6,082 nt of DNA. Origin: Eubacteriaceae bacterium. GTDB taxonomy: Bacteria > Bacillota > Clostridia > Eubacteriales > Anaerofustaceae. The translations under genes were made by a program, and so were the position numbers. Below the pieces are notes generated by a model. It ran no database searches and was not told the DNA's origin. It saw only the letters and a list, made by a program, of their open reading frames with translations. The DNA is taken from NCBI GenBank assembly GCA_017613995.1, contig JAGACT010000086.1, positions 1 to 6,082 on the forward strand. Reading direction: 5' to 3'. Each line of letters starts with the position of its first letter. Within the stretch, counting starts at the first letter, position 1. Below are positions 1-5,944 of this stretch, in pieces.

Positions 1-342
1 CTCGATGTCCTCCGTCAGGTCGTCGCTACGCATGTATGCGCCGATCTTGATGTTTTCCAGGACGCTCAGGTCGGAAAAGATGCGTCTCCCCTCGGGCACC
101 AGGGTGATGCCCTTTTTTACTATGTCCGTGGCATCCATGCCGGCTATGTTCTCACCGTCGTATTCGATGGTGCCGCTCTGGGGAGACAGGAGTCCCGCTA
201 TGGCCTTCAGCGTGGTGGATTTTCCCGCTCCGTTGGCTCCTATGAGGGTCACGATGCTGCCCTCCTCCACTTCGAAGCTGATGCCTCTGACGGCATGGAT
301 CGCGCCGTAGCTTACGTTAAGATCTTTAATTTTCAGCAACAT
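1..342 (-). CDS. livF: Branched-chain amino acid ABC transporter ATP-binding protein LivF (N-terminal part, cut by window edge)
   Basis: This is one of the two cytoplasmic ATPases of a LIV-type importer; it pairs with LivG to power the LivH/LivM channel. The visible 114 residues begin MLLKIKDLNVSYGAIHAV, a typical LivF opening. They contain Walker A GANGAGKS (residues 35-42) and then the LivF-type VPEGRRIF segment at the Q-loop position, where this family normally has Glu. The signature motif, Walker B and H-loop lie beyond position 1, so about half of the usual ~235 residues are missing only because the window ends. Two in-frame ATGs exist, at 348 and 342. I chose 342 because the G-rich ribosome-binding site (356-351) is 8 nt away, against 2 nt for the ATG at 348, and because the product then matches the family start. 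The gene overlaps the end of livG, which implies translational coupling. Identity is very secure; the exact start is less so. Confidence 0.95.
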   Translation of the reverse strand, partial: MLLKIKDLNVSYGAIHAVRGISFEVEEGSIVTLIGANGAGKSTTLKAIAGLLSPQSGTIEYDGENIAGMDATDIVKKGITLVPEGRRIFSDLSVLENIKIGAYMRSDDLTEDIE

Positions 343-1177
343 CTTCATCCACCCCCAGGTAAGCTTCTATAACATGCGGATCGTTCTGGACCTCGTCGGG
401 AACGCCCTGGGCGATCTTCTTTCCGAAGTCGAGCACGTAGATCATATCGGAGATATCCATAACTATCTGCATGTGGTGTTCGATGAGCAGCACCGACAGG
501 TCGTAGCGGTCCCTGATGTCGGAAACAAAGGAAGTCAGCTCCAGCGTCTCCTGGGGATTCATGCCCGCGGCGGGCTCGTCCAGCAGCAGAAGCCTGGGTT
601 CCGTTGCCAGGGCCCTGGCTATCTCCAGCCTTCTCTGCATGCCGTAGGGAAGGCTCGAGGCCTTTTCATCCTTCAGATGGGCCATGTTCTGTATTTCCAG
701 AAGCTCCATGGCCTCGTCACGCATCCTTTTCTCCTCTTTGGCGTTGAGCCTCAGAGTGGCGGAAAAGATGTTCTGCTTCGCCCGCATGTGCTTCGCTATG
801 AGCACGTTCTCGAATACCGTAAGGTCGGAGAACAGCCTGATGTTCTGGAACGTCCTGGCGATGCCGAGATACGCCAGACGGTCCGGAGTCTTGTAATCTG
901 TTTTATCGGGGAAATCGGTGTTCGTTCCGGCGTAGAGCTTTTTCATCTTGCCTTCCGGCCGTCCCGCGATTATTCTCTCCCCGTTGAAGTATATCTCTCC
1001 GGAAGTGGGATGGTATACCCCGGTGATGGTATTGAACACCGTGGTCTTTCCGGCGCCGTTGGGGCCTATGAGGGCCGTTATGCTGCCCTTTTCCACGTCC
1101 ATGGAGAAGTTGTCCACGGCGACCACGCCGCCGAACTGCATGGTGATGTTTTTCAGTTCAAGGATATTTTCGCTCAT
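326..1177 (-). CDS. livG: Branched-chain amino acid ABC transporter ATP-binding protein LivG
   Basis: This is the second cytoplasmic ATPase of the importer, 283 residues long. Visible in order are Walker A GPNGAGKT (38-45), the Q-loop in GIARTFQNIRLF (Q111), the LivG-type signature LPYGMQRRLEIARAL (176-190) in place of canonical LSGGQ, Walker B RLLLLDE (195-201), the D-loop region EPAAGMNP, and the switch histidine in LIEHHM (H234). The C-terminal DPHVIEAYLG ending is characteristic of LivG. The protein is longer than the usual ~255 residues because of a stretch at about 73-98, between the first beta-rich subdomain and the Q-loop. That stretch is rich in Lys, Asp and Thr and is absent from proteobacterial LivG as I recall it. 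The start ATG shares ATGA with the livM stop. A GGAGG lies 10 nt upstream, inside the end of livM. The assignment to LivG rather than LivF rests on TFQN, the YG(M/Q)QRR signature and gene order. Confidence 0.97.
   Translation of the reverse strand: MSENILELKNITMQFGGVVAVDNFSMDVEKGSITALIGPNGAGKTTVFNTITGVYHPTSGEIYFNGERIIAGRPEGKMKKLYAGTNTDFPDKTDYKTPDRLAYLGIARTFQNIRLFSDLTVFENVLIAKHMRAKQNIFSATLRLNAKEEKRMRDEAMELLEIQNMAHLKDEKASSLPYGMQRRLEIARALATEPRLLLLDEPAAGMNPQETLELTSFVSDIRDRYDLSVLLIEHHMQIVMDISDMIYVLDFGKKIAQGVPDEVQNDPHVIEAYLGVDEDVAEN
349..356 (-). promoter_or_regulatory. livF ribosome-binding site inside livG
   Basis: The G-rich string GGGGGTGG on the minus strand lies within the last codons of livG. 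It is well spaced for the ATG at 342 and badly spaced for the ATG at 348, so it favours the shorter livF. It is not a classical GGAGG, so coupling to livG translation probably contributes. Confidence 0.55.
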
Positions 1178-2256
1178 TTGCTCTCAGCCTCCGTTTCCGA
1201 AGTCTTTTTCCTTCCGGCAAATCTTGCCGCGATGCGATCCCAGCTGAATTCGTTGTTGCCCATGATGCCCCGTCTGAAGAAGAGCACCACCACCATAAGC
1301 ACCACAGAGAATACCACCATCCTGAAGCCGCTCTTCAGCAGGGGCACCCTGAAGGAACCGATGTAGTGTTCCTGATCCAGGAACCTGAGCCACCATTCCT
1401 TGCTGGCTATCACCAGGAAGGAGGAGATGATGCTGCCGGTCACGGAACCCATGCCTCCGATGACCACGATGAGCAGGATGTCGTAGGTGAGCTTCACCGG
1501 GAAGGTAGTGGATGTTATGGCGCCGAGGTACTGGGCCAGCAGCGCGCCTCCGATGCCGGCGAAGAAGGAGCTGATTACGAAGGCGAGGATCTTGGTCCTG
1601 GCCAGGTTGATGCCCATGGCCTCCGCCGCGATCTCATCCTCCCTTATGGCCTTGAAGGCTCTGCCGTAGGATGAATTGATTATCAGCACGATAAGGCCGA
1701 TGCATACGGCGGATACTATGAAGGGCGAATAGAAGCTGGTGAAGCCCGGTATCTTTTTGAGGCCGAAGCTTCCGTTGGTTATGGTCACCAGACCGCTGGA
1801 GGCGATGAGCATCCTCACGATCTCGGAAAATCCCATGGTCGCTATGGCGAAGTAGTCGCTCTTGAGCTTGAGGACCGGGGCGCCTATAAGGAAAGCGAAC
1901 AGAGCCGCCACCATCCCCGCGATTATCATGGCCGGGATCACCGGCAGGGCGATGTTCTTTATGGCGTCGTTCACTCCGTACAGATAGTACACTCCGCCCT
2001 TTGCGTTCACCGGAATGGTGATGATGGCGAAGGTGTAGGCACCCACCGCCATGAATCCCGCCTGGCCGAGGCTGAACAGGCCCGTGAATCCGTTCAGGAG
2101 GTTCATGGATACCGCCACCAGGGCGTAGATGGAACCCATCTGCAGTACGGTGCGCAGCATGGAGGTGGATTTGGTGGTCATGTCCACCGTCACCAGCAGG
2201 GCGATGGCCAATCCCGCCAGGAGGAGGTTTAGCATAAGTTTGGTCTGTTTCTTCAT
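1174..2256 (-). CDS. livM: Branched-chain amino acid ABC transporter permease LivM
   Basis: This is one of the two inner-membrane channel subunits of the importer, 360 residues long. It begins with a short basic end and a hydrophobic helix (about 7-25), followed by the family hallmark region around GSIYALVAVSMNLLNG and GLFSLGQAGFMAVGAY (41-74). The cytoplasmic coupling (EAA-like) loop GRAFKAIREDEIAAEAMGIN (198-217) contacts the ATPase. Further hydrophobic helices lie at about 105-125, 178-193, 222-242, 256-280 and 312-327; I estimate 8-10 membrane spans by eye. The C-terminus is a charged cytoplasmic tail of ~30 residues. The start is well supported: GGAGG at 2268-2264 is 7 nt from the ATG. 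The ATG overlaps the livH stop (ATGA), and the livM stop overlaps the livG start in the same way. The ~20-residue stretch at 84-103, with VYYLYG, looks like an extracytoplasmic loop. Confidence 0.97.
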   Translation of the reverse strand: MKKQTKLMLNLLLAGLAIALLVTVDMTTKSTSMLRTVLQMGSIYALVAVSMNLLNGFTGLFSLGQAGFMAVGAYTFAIITIPVNAKGGVYYLYGVNDAIKNIALPVIPAMIIAGMVAALFAFLIGAPVLKLKSDYFAIATMGFSEIVRMLIASSGLVTITNGSFGLKKIPGFTSFYSPFIVSAVCIGLIVLIINSSYGRAFKAIREDEIAAEAMGINLARTKILAFVISSFFAGIGGALLAQYLGAITSTTFPVKLTYDILLIVVIGGMGSVTGSIISSFLVIASKEWWLRFLDQEHYIGSFRVPLLKSGFRMVVFSVVLMVVVLFFRRGIMGNNEFSWDRIAARFAGRKKTSETEAESK

Positions 2257-3140
2257 ACCTTTTCCTCCGTTTTCTCACCGAACAGACCGGTGGGTCTGAA
2301 CAGCAGCACCGCGATCAGCAGGATGAACGTGAACACATCCGAATACTCAGAGTAACCCATAGCCTTGATGAAGGTCTCCGAGAGGCCTATGATGAAGCCT
2401 CCCACCACCGCTCCGGGTATGGAGCCGATGCCGCCGAAAACAGCGGCGATGAAGCACTTGAGGCCGGGCAGCGATCCCGCCAGGGGATAGACGCTGGGAC
2501 GGGGAGTGAAGTACAGTACGCTGCCCACCGCCGCCAGGAAGCATCCTATGGCAAAGGTTATGCTGATGACCCTGTCGATCTTGATGCCCATGAGCTTCGA
2601 GGTCTCGAAGTCGCGGGAGACCGCTCTCATGGCCATGCCTATCTTGGTGTGGTTTATAAGAAAGATCAGCACGAATACGAGCCCCACCGTGAGCACCGGC
2701 GTGATGAACGTCACCAGTGAGGTGGAAACTTCTCCGAGCTTTATCGTATTATTCAGAAACGGTATCGACGGATATGATTTCGGCAGGGCCGAAAACAGGT
2801 ACGTCGCGAGATTCTGCAGGAAATATGACACTCCTATCGCGGAAATCATTATCGACATACGGGGAGAGCTCCTCAGGGGAGCGTAGGCGATCCTTTCGAT
2901 GGTTATGCCCAGCAGGATGGTCCCCGCGATCACGATTATGAAGGATATGTACCATGGGATCATGAAGTCCACCATGGCAAATATCATGAAGTATGCCGCC
3001 ATCATGAAGATATCGCCGTGGGCGAAGTTGATCAGACGCAGTATACCGTAGACCATTGTATATCCGATGGCGATGAGCGCGTAGATGCTGCCGATGGATA
3101 TGCCGGTCAGACAATGCTGTAAAAAAGTGGTTAATGACAT
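2253..3140 (-). CDS. livH: Branched-chain amino acid ABC transporter permease LivH
   Basis: This is the partner membrane channel subunit to LivM, 295 residues, the usual LivH length. Hallmarks are LTGISIGSIYALIAIGYTMV (11-30), GILRLINFAHGDIFM (32-46), the coupling loop GMAMRAVSRDFETSKLMGIK (168-187), and the C-terminal glycine-rich GLKCFIAAVFGGIGSIPGAV (226-245) followed by LLFRPTGLFG. Hydrophobic helices are visible at about 12-35, 42-59, 62-82, 97-117, 143-163, 190-210, 228-255 and 268-282. The start ATG has AAGGG at 3152-3148, 7 nt upstream, a weaker site than the GGAGG of livK and livM. I see no promoter between livK and livH, so expression probably depends on readthrough of the terminator after livK. 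The stop overlaps the livM start by ATGA. Confidence 0.97.
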   Translation of the reverse strand: MSLTTFLQHCLTGISIGSIYALIAIGYTMVYGILRLINFAHGDIFMMAAYFMIFAMVDFMIPWYISFIIVIAGTILLGITIERIAYAPLRSSPRMSIMISAIGVSYFLQNLATYLFSALPKSYPSIPFLNNTIKLGEVSTSLVTFITPVLTVGLVFVLIFLINHTKIGMAMRAVSRDFETSKLMGIKIDRVISITFAIGCFLAAVGSVLYFTPRPSVYPLAGSLPGLKCFIAAVFGGIGSIPGAVVGGFIIGLSETFIKAMGYSEYSDVFTFILLIAVLLFRPTGLFGEKTEEKV

Positions 3141-3164
3141 AGTCCTACCCTTAACAGTTCAATG

Positions 3165-3202
3165 ATAATAAAGAAAAGGCGGGAGTACTGTCTGCTCCCG
3201 CC
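3165..3202 (-). terminator. Intra-operon rho-independent terminator/attenuator between livK and livH
   Basis: Read on the minus strand, an 8-bp perfect stem GGCGGGAG/CTCCCGCC (3202-3195 with 3185-3178) has a 9-nt loop. It is followed at once by a T-rich run, TTTTCTTTATTAT (3177-3165). It starts 25 nt after the livK stop and ends 25 nt before the livH start. With no visible promoter for livH, it probably limits but does not abolish transcription of livHMGF, so that binding protein is made in excess. That role is an inference; the hairpin and T-tract are directly visible. Confidence 0.88.
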
Positions 3203-3226
3203 GTAAGCATTCTGTTCGGATGTGTA

Positions 3227-4423
3227 TTATTCGGCGACCTGAGTCTTGATGAATACGAACTTTCCTCCCTGAACGGTCTTGATGTATGCCGTATCCTTGT
3301 TGGCATCACCAACCTCGTTGAAGGTAACGGAACCCGTGACTCCCATGTAGTCAGTGGCTATGAGTGCCTCACGCATTGCAACGGAGTTGGTCTCTGCCAG
3401 TCTCTCGAGAGCCTCGTAAACTACCATGTATGCGTCGAATCCGAGAGCGGAAACAGCCGCGACACCGTCGCTGCCGCCGTTGAGCTTCAGGTTCTCGGGA
3501 TCGGCGTTCAGCCATGCCTTGAATCCTGCAACGAATTCCTTGGCGATCTCGTTGGCGTCGTTGTTCTCATCGAAGAATGTGGAGAAGGTGACTCCTTCAG
3601 CCGCATCGGAGATGATGGTCTCGTTCTCCCATGTATCGCCTGCCATGATGGCCGCGCTGATTCCGAGGGCCTTGGCCTGGGGCAGCAGCAGTGTGGCGGT
3701 CTGGATGGATGAAGGAACGAAGAGCACTTCCGCGCCGCTGGCGTTGACCTTGGTCAGGATGGCGTTGAAGTCTGTCTCGTTGGTCTGATAGGTCTCTTCA
3801 GCTACGATCTGCCCGCCGAGCTTCTCGAAAGCGATCTTGAAGTATGCGGCAAGACCTGTTGAATAGTCATCACCGTTCTGGCTGATGATGGCTGCCTTAG
3901 TATAGCCCTGATCCCATGCATAGCTGGCCATAACGGTGCCCTGGAAAGGATCGAGGAAGCATACTCTGAAGTACCAGTCGTTGCCGTCGGTGACCTGGGG
4001 GTTGGTGCAGGAAACTCCCACTGCCGGAACCTTGGCGTTGGCAAAGGTCTCACCCGCAGCGATGGAGACGCCGGAACCGTAGGAGCCCAGTACTGCGATG
4101 ACGTTGGATGATACCAGTGTCTGAGCAGCTGTGACAGCAGCGGTCTTGTCTGACTGGTTGTCTACCTCAACCAGCTGGATCTCATAATCCGTGCCGTTGA
4201 TGTTGACGGTGTTGAAGAGGCTGTTGGCATAGCGGATACCAAGGACTTCCTGCATTCCGCCGCCGCCGTTCTCACCGGTGGTGGGCTCGAAAACGCCTAT
4301 GTAGATGACATTGCATTCAACAACGTTTCCCTTTGAGTCATCCTTCTTGTCATCCTTGGAGCCGCATGCGAATACGGACAGGCAAAGAAGAACAACGAGA
4401 AGGATCGATACAAATCTTTTCAT
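3227..4423 (-). CDS. livK: Branched-chain amino acid ABC transporter substrate-binding lipoprotein (LivK/LivJ-type)
   Basis: This is a 398-residue extracytoplasmic solute-binding protein of the type I periplasmic-binding fold (Peripla_BP_6 family). It delivers substrate to LivH/LivM. The N-terminus MKRFVSILLVVLLCLSVFAC is a lipoprotein signal peptide with lipobox VFAC. Cys20 would be lipidated and anchored to the outer face of the membrane, followed by a charged GSKDDKKDDSKG linker. Family features are YIGVFEPTTGENGGGG (41-56), VLGSYGSGVSIAAGE (111-125) and SCTNPQVT (138-145) in the expected ligand-binding loops, the N-lobe/C-lobe segment NGDDYSTGLAAYF (183-195), and GDTWEN near 262. An upstream in-frame TTG at 4438 is unlikely as the start, because GGAGG (4434-4430) lies 6 nt before the ATG at 4423 and would fall inside the longer reading. 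The exact ligand (Leu/Ile/Val or another amino acid or amide) cannot be read from sequence; gene order argues for the LIV class. Confidence 0.95.
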   Translation of the reverse strand: MKRFVSILLVVLLCLSVFACGSKDDKKDDSKGNVVECNVIYIGVFEPTTGENGGGGMQEVLGIRYANSLFNTVNINGTDYEIQLVEVDNQSDKTAAVTAAQTLVSSNVIAVLGSYGSGVSIAAGETFANAKVPAVGVSCTNPQVTDGNDWYFRVCFLDPFQGTVMASYAWDQGYTKAAIISQNGDDYSTGLAAYFKIAFEKLGGQIVAEETYQTNETDFNAILTKVNASGAEVLFVPSSIQTATLLLPQAKALGISAAIMAGDTWENETIISDAAEGVTFSTFFDENNDANEIAKEFVAGFKAWLNADPENLKLNGGSDGVAAVSALGFDAYMVVYEALERLAETNSVAMREALIATDYMGVTGSVTFNEVGDANKDTAYIKTVQGGKFVFIKTQVAE

Positions 4424-4434
4424 TATTTTCCTCC
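4424..4434 (-). promoter_or_regulatory. livK ribosome-binding site
   Basis: GGAGG at 4434-4430 is followed by a 6-nt AT-rich spacer to the ATG at 4423. It decides the start: the in-frame TTG at 4438 lies upstream of this site and has no Shine-Dalgarno sequence of its own. Confidence 0.88.
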
Positions 4435-4459
4435 GCAATATTTAATTAATAGATTGGTA

Positions 4460-4486
4460 AAAAATGTTTTGATAATAAACATTTTT
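4460..4486. promoter_or_regulatory. Perfect 10-bp inverted repeat at the livK transcription start (candidate operator)
   Basis: AAAAATGTTT (4460-4469) and AAACATTTTT (4477-4486) are exact reverse complements separated by 7 nt. The element covers roughly +1 to +24 of the predicted livK transcript, where a bound repressor would block initiation or early elongation. It could alternatively fold as a weak AT-rich hairpin in the leader. The inner TGT-N11-ACA has the same 17-bp geometry as GlnR/TnrA sites but lacks their conserved A and T. The regulator is unknown. Confidence 0.6.
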
Positions 4487-4489
4487 ATC

Positions 4490-4518
4490 ATATTACTTAA
4501 TTAAATGCAAGTTGTCAA
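4490..4518 (-). promoter_or_regulatory. Promoter of the livKHMGF operon (sigma-A type)
   Basis: On the minus strand a perfect -35 TTGACA (4518-4513) is followed by a 17-nt spacer and the -10 hexamer TAATAT (4495-4490; 4 of 6 consensus bases). TATGAT two bases further on is an alternative, but its 20-nt spacing is poor. Transcription would start near 4483, giving a leader of about 60 nt. A TTAATTAA palindrome (4497-4504) sits inside the spacer, and a second copy lies at 4442-4449. Confidence 0.75.
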
Positions 4519-4576
4519 GTCTTTTGAGAGCATATGAGGACGAAATCTTAACTTTGCCCGCACTTCGTAGAATGCC

Positions 4577-4614
4577 CCGCTCCCACTGCGGGAGAAAGCC
4601 CGCGCGGGGAGCGG
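4577..4614. other. GC-rich nested hairpin in the divergent intergenic region
   Basis: An outer 8-bp stem CCGCTCCC (4577-4584) pairs with GGGAGCGG (4607-4614). Inside it GCGGG (4588-4592) pairs with CCCGC (4599-4603). An alternative small hairpin CTCCC/GGGAG (4580-4584 with 4590-4594) competes with the outer stem. Neither strand has a T-tract after it, so it is not an intrinsic terminator. It lies upstream of the traB-like promoter, outside its transcript, and its GC richness contrasts with the AT-rich livK promoter side. It may be a dispersed repeat or a protein-binding site; I do not recognise it. Confidence 0.5.
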
Positions 4615-4635
4615 CAGAACAGTTCCTCCACCGCA

Positions 4636-4664
4636 TTGACTGGGAAGGCAGGATACAGTATAAT
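4636..4664 (+). promoter_or_regulatory. Promoter of the TraB/PrgY-family gene
   Basis: TTGACT (4636-4641; 5 of 6 -35 consensus bases), a 17-nt spacer and a perfect TATAAT (4659-4664) form a near-consensus sigma-A promoter. Transcription would start near 4671, only about 17 nt before the ATG, just enough for the Shine-Dalgarno sequence GAGG (4678-4681). No long regulatory leader is possible from this start. Confidence 0.85.
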
Positions 4665-4687
4665 GGTACGGACAAAAGAGGAATAAC

Positions 4688-5860
4688 ATGAATCCTAACG
4701 TTACACAGTACGATATCAACGGCAAGAAAATATATATACTGGGGACCGCCCACGTATCCGGGGCCAGTGCGGAGGAAGCCTACGAACTGATCAGGGAAGT
4801 AAGGCCCGACAGCGTATGCATCGAGCTGGACAGCGAGAGGCTCGCAAACCTCAGGAATCCCAAAAAGTGGAGCGACACGGACATAGTGGACGTCATCAAG
4901 CAGAAGAGGGTGGCGTTCCTTCTGGCGAACATCATACTGTCCTCCTATCAGAAGAGGCTCGGAGGCAGGCTCAATACCCAGGTGGGACAGGAGATGCTCT
5001 CTTCCATAAAGGCCGCGGAGGAGACCGGAGCCGAGATAGTCACGGTGGACAGAAACATCCGCACGACATTTCTGAGAATATGGAGGAAGATGAGCTTTGC
5101 GGGAAAGATGAAGCTTCTGTTCAACCTGATCTTCAGCTTCGCGGAGGATGAGCAGATCACTGACGAGGACCTGGACAACCTCAAGACCCGGGACATGCTG
5201 GAAGCCGCCATGGGTGAGATGGCCGGATCGTTCCCGGAGCTCAAGCGTTATCTGGTGGATGAAAGGGATGAGTACCTGGCAAACGGCATCAGGAATGCAC
5301 CCGGCGATACAGTCGTGGCCGTGGTGGGGGCAGCCCACACCATCGGCATGGCTACATATATAAAGGAAGGATCTTCGCCGGAAAGGATAAAGGAGATCGA
5401 TACGGTGCCTCCCGCCGGAGTCGGAGGAAAGATCGCGGGCTGGGTGATACCGGTTCTTATCATCGCCATGTTCGCGGTGACGGCTATGAAGGATACGGGC
5501 TCGTTCCTCGAGCAGCTCAAACAGTGGATCATCTACAACGGCACCTTTTCCGCCCTGGGAGTCCTGCTCTGCGGAGGACATATCCTCTCGGTGCTGACCG
5601 CCTTCGTGGCGGCTCCCATAACGTCCCTCAATCCTCTTCTGGCCGCCGGATGGTTTGCGGGGCTGACCCAGGCCAGGATGGCGTCTCCCACGGTGGGGGA
5701 TACCGAGACCCTGGCGGATGACGTGTCGACACTCAGGGGATTTGTCCATAACCGTCTTACCAAGGTCCTCCTGGTGGTGGTCATGGGCAACATCGGCAGC
5801 GTCATAGGGACCTTCGCCGCGGGAGTGGGGATGTTCGGCATCCTTATGGACCTGTTCTGA
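4688..5860 (+). CDS. TraB/PrgY (Tiki-superfamily) multi-pass membrane protein
   Basis: The 390-residue protein matches the TraB/PrgY/GumN family. An N-terminal soluble domain (about 1-240) carries the paired signature motifs: LGTAHVSGASAEEAYE (18-33, His22 and the following Glu residues) near the start, and VVAVVGAAHTIGM (209-221, His217) near the end. The conserved LVDERDEYLA (189-198) lies between them. In related Tiki proteins these His/Glu residues form a metal-dependent protease-like site; in Enterococcus, TraB and PrgY reduce export of active peptide pheromone. The C-terminal part is membrane-embedded, with hydrophobic helices at about 249-268, 285-307, 313-328 and 358-386, the length and layout of prokaryotic TraB homologues. 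The start has GAGG 6 nt upstream and a strong promoter. The gene is a single unit with its own terminator, divergent from livK. Nothing nearby indicates a pheromone or conjugation system, so its substrate is unknown. Confidence 0.9.
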   Translation: MNPNVTQYDINGKKIYILGTAHVSGASAEEAYELIREVRPDSVCIELDSERLANLRNPKKWSDTDIVDVIKQKRVAFLLANIILSSYQKRLGGRLNTQVGQEMLSSIKAAEETGAEIVTVDRNIRTTFLRIWRKMSFAGKMKLLFNLIFSFAEDEQITDEDLDNLKTRDMLEAAMGEMAGSFPELKRYLVDERDEYLANGIRNAPGDTVVAVVGAAHTIGMATYIKEGSSPERIKEIDTVPPAGVGGKIAGWVIPVLIIAMFAVTAMKDTGSFLEQLKQWIIYNGTFSALGVLLCGGHILSVLTAFVAAPITSLNPLLAAGWFAGLTQARMASPTVGDTETLADDVSTLRGFVHNRLTKVLLVVVMGNIGSVIGTFAAGVGMFGILMDLF

Positions 5861-5911
5861 GTATCCCCGGGTCCCCAGGGGAAGCATTATAAAAAACATA
5901 TACATATAAAT
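5861..5911 (+). other. 3' untranslated stretch of the TraB/PrgY-family gene
   Basis: A GC-rich patch with a possible 4-bp stem CCCC/GGGG (5865-5868 with 5878-5881) is followed by an AT-rich run (about 5885-5911) up to the terminator. There is no open frame, ribosome-binding site or convincing second promoter here. Confidence 0.4.
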
Positions 5912-5943
5912 ACACCCGTCCCATGAGGCGGGTGTCTTTTATT
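5912..5943 (+). terminator. Rho-independent terminator of the TraB/PrgY-family gene
   Basis: ACACCCG (5912-5918) pairs with CGGGTGT (5929-5935). The stem extends by a T-G and a C-G pair to 9 bp around a 6-nt loop, and is followed by CTTTTATT (5936-5943). It starts 51 nt after the stop codon. The next base but one begins the group II intron, so this hairpin also appears to be the intron's insertion target. Confidence 0.88.
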
Positions 5944-5944
5944 C

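Noticed and set aside
374..1366. A 330-codon open frame on the plus strand over livG and the end of livM
   Set aside because: It is antisense to two secure ABC transporter genes, spans their junction, and has low-complexity His/Gly/Leu composition with no domain resemblance.
1634..2278. A 214-codon minus-strand frame overlapping livM
   Set aside because: It is out of frame with livM, His/Arg/Pro/Gly-rich, and lacks the membrane character expected. It is a frame shadow.
4436..4438. TTG as the livK start codon
   Set aside because: The GGAGG at 4434-4430 lies downstream of it, and the ATG at 4423 gives a normal lipoprotein signal peptide with ideal spacing.
4424..4483. A T-box or amino acid riboswitch in the livK leader
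   Set aside because: The predicted leader is only about 60 nt and AT-rich, with no T-box core sequence and no terminator before livK; it is too short for these elements.
4577..4614. A bidirectional intrinsic terminator
   Set aside because: The stems are strong, but neither strand has a T-tract following, and both flanking genes begin here and do not end here.
5865..5881. A small CCCC/GGGG hairpin as a first terminator after the TraB/PrgY-family gene
   Set aside because: The stem is only 4 bp and no T-tract follows; the 5912-5943 hairpin is the convincing terminator.
4493..5905. A 470-codon open frame on the minus strand covering the TraB/PrgY-family gene
   Set aside because: It is antisense to a gene with a near-consensus promoter, ribosome-binding site and recognised domains. 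Its product is rich in His, Arg, Gly and Gln with no recognisable fold, and it would run through the livK promoter region. It is a by-product of codon bias.
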